A model generated the notes under the pieces. It had not been told where the DNA came from. It saw only the letters and a list, made by a program, of their open reading frames with translations, and did not search any database. 8,529 nt of DNA from Candidatus Krumholzibacteriia bacterium (lineage in GTDB: Bacteria > Krumholzibacteriota > Krumholzibacteriia > LZORAL124-64-63), in the NCBI GenBank assembly GCA_029935695.1, contig JAOZJV010000125.1, positions 1 through 8,529 of the forward strand, written 5' to 3'. Each line of letters opens with the position of its first letter. Position 1 is the first letter of the stretch. Below, piece after piece: positions 1-6,223 of this stretch. The translations under genes were made by a program, and so were the position numbers.

Positions 1-1
1 C

Positions 2-1177
2 CTGGGCGCTCGGGTGGGCATTGGCCAGCGCACCTGGTTGGAATACACCTACACTCAGCCCCGCAGTGATCTGGCCGAACTGTCCAGTGGTTCCCATGGA
101 ATCGTGATCAGCTGGCACGCCTCGAGCAAGGCCAAACCCCTGGTGCGTTACAGCCACCAGAGCCTGGCCGAAGAGCCGTATCAGGCCAGGCTGCCGGCAA
201 CTGATGAAAACTTCTTCCCGGAATCCCAACAGGTGAGCATGGCCATGCTTGAGCCAACCCACAGTTTCTTCACCGTGGATGCCGCCAGCGATACGGCCAT
301 GATTCGCGTCAAACGCCTGCGGCGTATTTTTGGTGAGAAAGTGGACATGGCCCAGGTGCGCAATCTGCCCCGTTGGCGCATTGGCGTCATGGACAGCAGC
401 TGGAGCGACCGGATCACCTGGGACATCACCGAAGGCATGACCGACGCCTATCCTGAAAATGACCTGCCCCGAGGCAATTACAGCCCCGAATACCAGGCCA
501 GTATGGACTCTCTGCACACCGACTTGCAGGACAGCCTGGGCCAGGACCTGATCATCGTTGCTGAAGCGGGCCAGCTGGATCGTGCCCGCTATCTGGCGCG
601 CAAAGCCGGAGCCGACAGTCTCGAAAGTGGCCGCATCAGAATCAAACAATTCCAACCCATTGCCGACGAGGCTTTGCGCCGGCAGCTCATGCGGCCGGTG
701 GGAAATGACAGTATCCTGGCCATGGAAGAGGTCACCCTCTATCAGCATCCCGCCATCCTCATCAATGTCTTGAGTCTGGGCGAGGTGCAGGATATTCAAA
801 CCTGGTCCCTGGAAATTCTCGACAGTCTGGGCCGGCCCGTGCGCCAGTTCAGGGGATCGGGAGCGCCCCCGACCGAGGTGGCCTGGAATTGGTGTGATGA
901 TAACGGACGCCAGGTGGATGTGGATCAATACACTTATCAGCTGCTGTGGCTCGATGCCGCCGGCGCCTATCACCGGACCATCACCCGGGAGATCCTGATT
1001 GCCCGCCAGGTGATGCAGCGCACCCTCGAATTCGGTGTGGAGAAAACATCCCTGCGGGATCTGGAAAAACAGCAACCCATGCTGATTCTGGATCCGGGCC
1101 GCGAAGGTCTTTCCGTGGGCACAAGTCAGATAAAAAATGAAGATCAGAATAAATCCAAACAAGGAGGAAACGAGTAA
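2..1177 (+). CDS. Outer-membrane/periplasmic protein, C-terminal part (barrel-like end plus FlgD-like Ig domain), 5' partial
   Basis: The reading frame is open to the left edge (L-G-A-R precedes the GTG at 14), so the N-terminus is missing; the GTG at 14 is only an internal Val. Numbering from that codon, residues 1-35 end in alternating aromatic/hydrophobic strands (WLEYTYTQ, HGIVISWH), like the last strands of PorP/PorV-type outer-membrane barrels. Residues about 179-235 faintly echo an OmpA-like peptidoglycan-binding fold (LIIVAEA, then LDRARYLARKAGA, RIRI, PIADEALRRQ), but the canonical NxxLSxxR pattern is degenerate. Residues about 255-330 (WSLEILDSLGRPVRQF, then WNWCDDNGR and TYQLLWLDAAG) look like an FlgD-type Ig-like fold. 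The charged tail is probably disordered. TAA overlaps the next ATG by one base. I infer an outer-membrane anchor or barrel subunit for the downstream ExbBD-type machine. Domain names are by eye, and a purely periplasmic role is possible. Confidence 0.7.
   Translation: MGARVGIGQRTWLEYTYTQPRSDLAELSSGSHGIVISWHASSKAKPLVRYSHQSLAEEPYQARLPATDENFFPESQQVSMAMLEPTHSFFTVDAASDTAMIRVKRLRRIFGEKVDMAQVRNLPRWRIGVMDSSWSDRITWDITEGMTDAYPENDLPRGNYSPEYQASMDSLHTDLQDSLGQDLIIVAEAGQLDRARYLARKAGADSLESGRIRIKQFQPIADEALRRQLMRPVGNDSILAMEEVTLYQHPAILINVLSLGEVQDIQTWSLEILDSLGRPVRQFRGSGAPPTEVAWNWCDDNGRQVDVDQYTYQLLWLDAAGAYHRTITREILIARQVMQRTLEFGVEKTSLRDLEKQQPMLILDPGREGLSVGTSQIKNEDQNKSKQGGNE
1161..1167 (+). promoter_or_regulatory. 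Strong Shine-Dalgarno for the ExbB-like gene
   Basis: AAGGAGG lies 9 nt before the ATG at 1177, inside the last codons of the preceding gene. It supports this start, which also gives a good signal peptide. The strength suggests that the channel subunit is made in excess over its partners, as expected for a multi-copy ExbB-like ring; that part is inference. Confidence 0.75.
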
Positions 1178-1962
1178 TGTCCAAGTGGGGAAAATATGTG
1201 CTGGCGGTGACGCTGGTGCTGGCTGCGGGGACCGGGTTGTGGCACACCGCTGCGGCTCAGGAAACAGAGCAGGATGTGCGACTGGCTCAGATGACCGGTG
1301 CTTTGGCTCAACCGCCCAATCCGGATGAAGAAGTCCAGGTCAACGAATCGGTGATGGCCTTCATTGACAAGGGAAAGCCCATCGGTCATGTGATTATCGG
1401 CTTGCTGATCATCGGCATGTTCTTTGTGATTGATCAGCTGCGGGTGCACTGGCTGGAGAAAATCCGTGGCCACGAAGTTTACAAAGCTGACGTGTCCGGT
1501 ATGAAGTCCGCAGATGTTGACGCCTTGATCGTCCGCAACGAAAAAAGCCGGGTTGGTCGTCTGCTCAAGGATGTGGCCGGCGTATATCGGCAAAGTGCCG
1601 ACATGAGTCTGATCAGCTCCGAAGCCGAGTTTTATCGTGAGAAGGAAGAGCATCGTTTCAACACCTTTGAAGCGCGCATGGCATTCTTCGCCGACACCGC
1701 CGGCGGCCTTGGCCTGCTGGGTACGGTGTGGGGGATTTACCGGGGTTTTGCTGCCAAAAGCGTGAGCCAAAGCAACGATGATCTGCTGGCCGCCATGGGT
1801 ATCGCCCTGGTCACCACCTTCATGGGTATTGTGGTGTCGGTGATTCTGAACTGGATGAGCACCGAGATGGGTGCAGCCTTCCGTGGCCGTATTATCCTGG
1901 CTTTGGAAAAAGTGGAAGAGTACCGCGAGATGCTGGTTAAAGACATCGGCCGGGCAGCCTAG
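1177..1962 (+). CDS. MotA/TolQ/ExbB-family proton channel protein with N-terminal signal peptide
   Basis: This is the inner-membrane channel subunit that, with an ExbD/TolR partner, uses the proton motive force to move a periplasmic protein. It is 261 aa. Residues 1-27 form a signal peptide (hydrophobic VLAVTLVLAAG, cleavage probably after AAA). TM1 spans about 70-87 (GHVIIGLLIIGMFFVIDQL), followed by a long charged cytoplasmic loop of about 80 residues. TM2 begins near 168 and carries the family signature GLLGTVWGI, with Thr183 in the position of the polar Thr of E. coli ExbB TM2. TM3 spans about 203-225 (LLAAMGIALVTTFMGIVVS), with Thr213/Thr214 as pore-lining candidates. A short amphipathic tail (EKVEEYREML) ends the protein. 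A cleaved signal gives an N-out topology, which fits ExbB. It follows the preceding gene with a TAATG overlap and precedes an ExbD-like gene by 15 nt. The family call is secure; whether it is ExbB, TolQ or an Agl-type paralogue cannot be told from sequence alone. Confidence 0.93.
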   Translation: MSKWGKYVLAVTLVLAAGTGLWHTAAAQETEQDVRLAQMTGALAQPPNPDEEVQVNESVMAFIDKGKPIGHVIIGLLIIGMFFVIDQLRVHWLEKIRGHEVYKADVSGMKSADVDALIVRNEKSRVGRLLKDVAGVYRQSADMSLISSEAEFYREKEEHRFNTFEARMAFFADTAGGLGLLGTVWGIYRGFAAKSVSQSNDDLLAAMGIALVTTFMGIVVSVILNWMSTEMGAAFRGRIILALEKVEEYREMLVKDIGRAA

Positions 1963-1968
1963 AAAGGA
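1963..1968 (+). promoter_or_regulatory. Shine-Dalgarno for the ExbD-like gene
   Basis: AAAGGA sits 9 nt upstream of the ATG at 1978, in the only true gap (15 nt) among the first six genes. It supports the Met-His-Lys-Asn start rather than the internal Met at residue 9. Confidence 0.6.
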
Positions 1969-1977
1969 CCACGCCTC

Positions 1978-2436
1978 ATGCATAAAAACAGAAGCAACGG
2001 CATGGTCGTCCGGTTGGTGGATGTGGTCCTGATTGTCCTTTTCGGCTTTCTGATGATCACCAAAATCCAGCAGCAGGTGGATATTCCTTTGCCCCACAGC
2101 AAGGGTGAAAACATTGCCTCCCAGGCGGACAAGGATGTCTTCGATGTATTCATCCGTCAGGACGGGCGCATCCAGTGTGGCTGGATCGACAGCAAGTACC
2201 AGGTGCAAATGCCCCTGGACAACACTGACAAGAGTTTCGCCCGGGCCAAGTTCAACGAACTGAAAGCCCTGATGATGGAAGCCAATCCGAACAAAATACC
2301 GGTGGCTATTCAGGCGGAATACAATTCACCCACCCAGTTCACGGTGGACCTGCTCGACGTTTGCAAAGACCTGGGTATGCAGAAAAGCCTGGTCTGTTTT
2401 CAGTTGGCCCAACCGGGTCCAGGTGGTGAAGGATGA
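1978..2436 (+). CDS. ExbD/TolR-family biopolymer transport protein
   Basis: The 152-aa product has a short basic cytoplasmic N-terminus (about 8 residues), then one transmembrane helix with the family hallmark LVDVVLIVLFGFLMITK at about 13-29. Asp15 matches the essential proton-carrying Asp of ExbD/TolR. The usual Thr-Pro just before LVD is replaced by Val-Arg, a divergence worth noting. The periplasmic part (about 35-152) fits the size of the ExbD/TolR domain, with a short strand-like stretch (VFDVFIRQDGRIQCGWID), a helix (SFARAKFNELKALMMEA) and a later strand-helix (PVAIQAEY, then FTVDLLDVCKDLG). It directly follows the ExbB-like gene, and its TGA overlaps the next ATG (ATGA), so translation is probably coupled. 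The role is as the partner that couples proton flow to a periplasmic effector. The family call is strong; which named subfamily it belongs to is open. Confidence 0.9.
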   Translation: MHKNRSNGMVVRLVDVVLIVLFGFLMITKIQQQVDIPLPHSKGENIASQADKDVFDVFIRQDGRIQCGWIDSKYQVQMPLDNTDKSFARAKFNELKALMMEANPNKIPVAIQAEYNSPTQFTVDLLDVCKDLGMQKSLVCFQLAQPGPGGEG

Positions 2437-3536
2437 CAACGGCCAACATACAGTTGCTGGAAAAAATGCTCGACAGCAAAGCGTCGTCTTACGCCGGCGC
2501 CATGTTGACCCTTCCCATCCTGCTGGCCATCCTCCTGCTTGGTTCCATCACCTACACAGTGGGCCGGCAGACTGCGCCCATCATCGAAAAAATCCTGACT
2601 CCTCCGGTGGTGCAGCCGCAGGAAGAAGTTTCGTTTGAAGACATGGCCACCGACAGCGAAACGTTCCAGGCCAACTTTGAAGAGTTTGACCAGATCGAAG
2701 CAGAGCTTTTCAGCATTCCATCCGGAGCCGAGTCAGAGGACATGCCCCAGGTGGAGCCGGTGCGCCAGCCGGAAGTGGACACCGAGGTGGCCATGAGTGA
2801 GACGCCCGATGGCAGCGCCTATCAATACGACGCCCCCACCGTCGATGTGCCGGCCGCTGCCTTGAGCGATCCCAGTGTGCAAATGACCACTCGCGATGAA
2901 ACAGACGATGTTGACGCCACCATGCGCCACGCCGCTGGTGCGGCCCCTGCAGTGGCAGGTGCTGATCAGAATGCCGCCGACCAACCTGGAGGCGCCGCAT
3001 TAGGCAAGGACAAGAGCGGAGATGTTACCGCAAATGATGGTTTTGATGAGGCTGTGGTCATTAACCGCAGCGAGCGCAACGCAGGTGTTGGGGCGGGGCT
3101 GAACAAGCCCGCCAGCCAGGAGAAAATGGATTTGACGGGTTGGATTCTGGGACACCCGCGCGCCCTGCCTTTGGCCGTGGCCGAAGCCCTGGATTACAGC
3201 GCCCAAAAAATCGACCGCACCAGCACCGGCTCGGTGGTGGACGAAACCGGCAAGATGTACCAGTTCTATTTCCTGCACCGCACCCAGAACAATTTGCTGC
3301 GCATTCTGGTGGTCCTGGGCAATCAGGCCTACCGCATTGATTTGCCCGATTTTTATCTGGAAGCCAACCACGTCAAAGCCGGCCGTGTTTTCCGTGGTCC
3401 GCCTCCGGAAGATGATCCGTTCGCCCCCGGATCCATTATTGAAGTAGCCCTCGAGTCAGTTTCGTCCATTCCGACAGAGGTGCCCGATATGTTCCAACTC
3501 GTGCTCGATTGGCTTGAAATCAAGGGACAGGAGTGA
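2433..3536 (+). CDS. Single-pass inner-membrane protein in the TonB/TolA position; unknown C-terminal domain
   Basis: The 367-aa product starts within the ATGA overlap, with AGGTGG six nt upstream of the ATG. Residues 1-23 are cytoplasmic and amphipathic; 24-44 form one transmembrane helix (MLTLPILLAILLLGSITYTVG). Residues about 50-230 are a low-complexity linker rich in Asp, Glu, Ala, Pro and Gln with no clear fold, long enough to extend far into the periplasm. Residues about 232-367 look folded: LTGWILGHPRALPLAVAEAL is probably helical, then strands around MYQFYFLHR, LLRILVVLG and AYRIDLPDFYLEA, and a closing helix (MFQLVLDWLEIKG). The architecture and position match TonB or TolA, but I see no Pro-Lys/Glu-Pro repeats, no TolA-type Ala/Lys/Glu helix and no TonB C-terminal signature. 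I infer that it is the energised transducer of this module. It could instead be a structural scaffold. The domain family is not recognised. Confidence 0.85.
   Translation: MTTANIQLLEKMLDSKASSYAGAMLTLPILLAILLLGSITYTVGRQTAPIIEKILTPPVVQPQEEVSFEDMATDSETFQANFEEFDQIEAELFSIPSGAESEDMPQVEPVRQPEVDTEVAMSETPDGSAYQYDAPTVDVPAAALSDPSVQMTTRDETDDVDATMRHAAGAAPAVAGADQNAADQPGGAALGKDKSGDVTANDGFDEAVVINRSERNAGVGAGLNKPASQEKMDLTGWILGHPRALPLAVAEALDYSAQKIDRTSTGSVVDETGKMYQFYFLHRTQNNLLRILVVLGNQAYRIDLPDFYLEANHVKAGRVFRGPPPEDDPFAPGSIIEVALESVSSIPTEVPDMFQLVLDWLEIKGQE
3524..3532 (+). promoter_or_regulatory. Shine-Dalgarno region for the large lipoprotein gene
   Basis: GGGACAGGA-type purine sequence at the 3' end of the previous gene. 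Its distance suits neither start perfectly: the in-frame GTG at 3533 is too close, and the ATG at 3536 is only a few bases away from the nearest GGAG. The ATG, which overlaps the upstream TGA as TGATG, is preferred because re-initiation at such overlaps is common. Confidence 0.4.
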
Positions 3537-6223
3537 TGTCTGTGTACGCCCGATTTACTTTGCCATGGCTGATGTTATTGATCGGCTTGACTCTGTACGG
3601 TTGTTCCGGCTCGGCGCCGGAAGTGCAAACAGAAACCGTGACTTCCGAAGCCATCAATCAGGATATTTCCGAGGATCCGCCCGAGGAAGTGGTGGTCAAG
3701 GAAGTCCCCATTCCTGTGGTCCCCGTTGGTATTGATACGTCTTTTGTGATGGAAACCGACAGTTCCTTCGGTGTCGTGCTTAACGCTGACACCCTGGAGG
3801 TTCTGGAAGTCCAGGCCGCAGAGTTGGAATTCCGCGAACAGGTGGTCGATACTCTGGCCGCTGTGGCTCGTTTTATCCAACTGGCCTCCACCGGTGATGA
3901 CCGGTTTGCCATGAGCGCTGCCGACAGTCAGGCTGTGGGTCATCTTGTATTGCAAGGCATGGCTGACAACGATCACGGCGCGGCTCTGATTCTGGGTCTC
4001 GATGAAACAGTGCGCCAAATCGACGGTATGGTGCAAATTTCTGATTCTCTGAACGCGGCTATGGATTGGGACAGCAATGATCCTTCCCGCCAGGTGCAGT
4101 CCCGCGAAGTGAAAGTTGCAGTGCTGGGATTCAGTCAGCGCAGTGTGGATCTGCGCCGGCAGTTGGTGGAGCTCCAGAGCGGATTGGACATGGCCATCAT
4201 GACCGCCGACTCGGCCCGCACTCAACAGAAGGTGGGCCGTCTGGTGCAGGAGTTCAGCACCGACCTGGATCAGATGATCAACGAAATGGGAAGGGCCTCG
4301 CGGAATATTTCTGCGGGATCCCTGTCGCCGGAGTCATTGCGTGGCCTGCAGGGTAATCTTAAAGCCCGCCAGTCGGCCTTGCTTGAATTTGAAGCCCGCT
4401 GGAATCAATTCGAAGAAACGGGCAGCCTCGATTTGGCCAATCCCGCCAAGCCTTACAATTCCACCCGCATGACCAGCCTGTTGCAACAGATGGGTAAAGA
4501 CCTGGGCTATCTGGCCAGTCTGGCCTCATCCCGTGCCGCCGAACTGGACAGCGCGAGCACCTTCCAGGATGAATTGGAAAGCCGCCGCAAAGCTGAAGAA
4601 TATGTGAAACAGGTTCAAACGACGCTGGTGGACTTGAAAGAACGCAACCGCAACCTGAACGCTGCCTACAGCCGTCTTGCCGCCGAGTACTGGAAAGACC
4701 GGCTGGGACAGGTGGCCAGCGAAAAAGCCGAACGGGAAAAACTCTACGCATCTCTGGAAAGAATGGTCTCCCGGGCTGGTGGAACCGCGCAGATTCGCCA
4801 GCAGGAAGATCTGATACGGACCTATCGGCAATCATCGGATCGCCTCATCGCGTTACGCCAGCAGCACCTGAAAAAAGTAGAGGGTCACGACCGCCTGACC
4901 GCGGCGGTCTCATCGGCCCTGGCGGCAGATCTTTACAACCGGGCCCGGGTTTTGGGCCGGCCCCAGGATTACGATGCGGCCATCGCCGGTTACGGGACCA
5001 TGACCAAAAGTCAGCCAGGCCAGCACACCTGGTATTATCAGATGGCCAGCCTGGCCTGGAGCCGGTCCCAGGAAGTGTGGGCCCAGACCGACAGCCTTGG
5101 CACCGCAGCCAGTTCCCGCGCAGAAGCAGCCGAGTGGCTGGATCAGTGCGAAGATGTCCTGCTGAAGAGACACAATTTCGACGCCACCATGGATGAAACC
5201 CAGGCGATGCTTTCGGGCAAAGAAGCAGTGGCAGCCACGGTAGTGGTTGAAAACACACCCACATCCCGGGCCCGAATTTTCCTGCCCGATGACCGCCGCT
5301 GGTACTATCGCCGCTTCGTGGTCAAAGCCAGGGACGATCTGGCAGAACTTGCGCCCGCCCTGGCCGACACGGACGTTCGCCGCTGGATGCTGAATATCGA
5401 TGTCTTGCGCAAACGCCTGGCCTTCGAAGTTGGCAATGGCGATGATTTCCTCTACCGCTACAGCCGTCAGGCCATGCTGAGCGAAAACCTGGACCTGCAA
5501 ACAGTGGATGGCCTGTTGCAGCACTGGTCCTGGGATGAAGCCAACCTTGAGTTAAGACAGCGCTACAACGCCACGACTCAATTGCCGGATGACACAGTGG
5601 TCCTGGCCGCGGTCAAGCGCGATTCCCTGCTGGCTGTGGGCCTGGACGCTCGCACCGATGGCGCGCGCCGGCAAGTCGCCTGGGCTGTGGGAGTAACCCA
5701 ATTCCAGACAACCGACGAATATGACGCCGGCCTCGGCCGCATGCACGGTCTGCTCAAAAATGTGGCCCTGCGGCCCAACATGAACCCGGAAGTGGGACCC
5801 ATCGATTCCACCATCACCGAAGTGTATCCGGTGTTCCTCTACAACCGCGGCACCTTCTACCAACAGGAAGGCAAACGCCGGGAAGCGTTCTATTGTTTCC
5901 TCGGTGTGGCCGAAGAATACGCCACCGATTTGAAAACCGTGGCCACGGCCCGTTACAGCGCCGCCACCATGCTGGCTGACGGCAACAAACGCGGAGCTCT
6001 GAACCTGGTGCGCGCTGCCATCAACGAGGCGCTGCGGGTTATCGGAGAAGACCCCTCCAACTTCGATCTCGAAACCCTGGTGGCCATGTACGAACTGCGG
6101 CAGGGATTGGCCGGTGATCTGGGCTTGTTCCAGGAAGCGGTGGCCGCCCGGGATGAAGTGCGCATGCTGCAGGGATTGATGGATCAGGCCTCTCTCAGCT
6201 CTGACGGGGAGGTTTCGCCGTGA
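3536..6223 (+). CDS. Large coiled-coil/TPR-like lipoprotein, probably envelope-associated
   Basis: I chose the ATG at 3536, overlapping the previous TGA as TGATG; an in-frame GTG at 3533 would add one residue. The 895-aa product begins with a signal sequence ending in LTLYGC, a plausible though not ideal lipobox (Tyr at -2), with Cys23 as the lipidated residue. Residues 24-60 are a Pro/acidic linker. Residues about 320-465 are strongly charged and heptad-like, rich in Arg, Glu, Gln and Leu, and probably form a long coiled coil. Residues about 465-560 (RARVLGRPQDYDAAIAGYG, then MASLAWSRS) and about 765-875 (YNRGTFYQQEGKRREAFYCF, TARYSAATMLADGN) look like tetratricopeptide-type helix pairs. It is far larger than CpoB/YbgF, but a TPR/coiled-coil envelope protein beside ExbBD-like genes recalls CpoB of Tol-Pal and the Glt proteins of Myxococcus. 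I infer a scaffold reaching between membranes; no catalytic motif is visible. Confidence 0.85.
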   Translation: MSVYARFTLPWLMLLIGLTLYGCSGSAPEVQTETVTSEAINQDISEDPPEEVVVKEVPIPVVPVGIDTSFVMETDSSFGVVLNADTLEVLEVQAAELEFREQVVDTLAAVARFIQLASTGDDRFAMSAADSQAVGHLVLQGMADNDHGAALILGLDETVRQIDGMVQISDSLNAAMDWDSNDPSRQVQSREVKVAVLGFSQRSVDLRRQLVELQSGLDMAIMTADSARTQQKVGRLVQEFSTDLDQMINEMGRASRNISAGSLSPESLRGLQGNLKARQSALLEFEARWNQFEETGSLDLANPAKPYNSTRMTSLLQQMGKDLGYLASLASSRAAELDSASTFQDELESRRKAEEYVKQVQTTLVDLKERNRNLNAAYSRLAAEYWKDRLGQVASEKAEREKLYASLERMVSRAGGTAQIRQQEDLIRTYRQSSDRLIALRQQHLKKVEGHDRLTAAVSSALAADLYNRARVLGRPQDYDAAIAGYGTMTKSQPGQHTWYYQMASLAWSRSQEVWAQTDSLGTAASSRAEAAEWLDQCEDVLLKRHNFDATMDETQAMLSGKEAVAATVVVENTPTSRARIFLPDDRRWYYRRFVVKARDDLAELAPALADTDVRRWMLNIDVLRKRLAFEVGNGDDFLYRYSRQAMLSENLDLQTVDGLLQHWSWDEANLELRQRYNATTQLPDDTVVLAAVKRDSLLAVGLDARTDGARRQVAWAVGVTQFQTTDEYDAGLGRMHGLLKNVALRPNMNPEVGPIDSTITEVYPVFLYNRGTFYQQEGKRREAFYCFLGVAEEYATDLKTVATARYSAATMLADGNKRGALNLVRAAINEALRVIGEDPSNFDLETLVAMYELRQGLAGDLGLFQEAVAARDEVRMLQGLMDQASLSSDGEVSP
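6206..6212 (+). promoter_or_regulatory. Shine-Dalgarno that fixes a GTG start
   Basis: GGGGAGG is seven nt before the GTG at 6220 and lies inside the last codons of the lipoprotein gene. Together with the GTGA start/stop overlap it supports GTG rather than a later ATG as the true start of the next gene. That start also retains the basic residue of the signal peptide. Confidence 0.65.

Noticed and set aside
1144..2208. A 354-codon open frame on the minus strand across the ExbB-like gene
   Set aside because: It is antisense to two confidently identified genes, its translation is rich in His, Gln and Asp as expected of a GC-biased shadow frame, and it has no recognisable domain or start signal.
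1177..2436. ExbB/ExbD-like pair as ZorA/ZorB of a Zorya anti-phage system
   Set aside because: The ExbD-like protein lacks a C-terminal OmpA-like domain as in ZorB, the ExbB-like protein lacks the long ZorA cytoplasmic tail, and no ZorC/ZorD/ZorE-like helicase or nuclease is nearby.
3575..4225. A 216-codon minus-strand open frame inside the lipoprotein gene
   Set aside because: Composition (His/Gln/Gly-rich) is that of an antisense shadow; the plus-strand lipoprotein has a signal peptide, a lipobox and coherent repeats.
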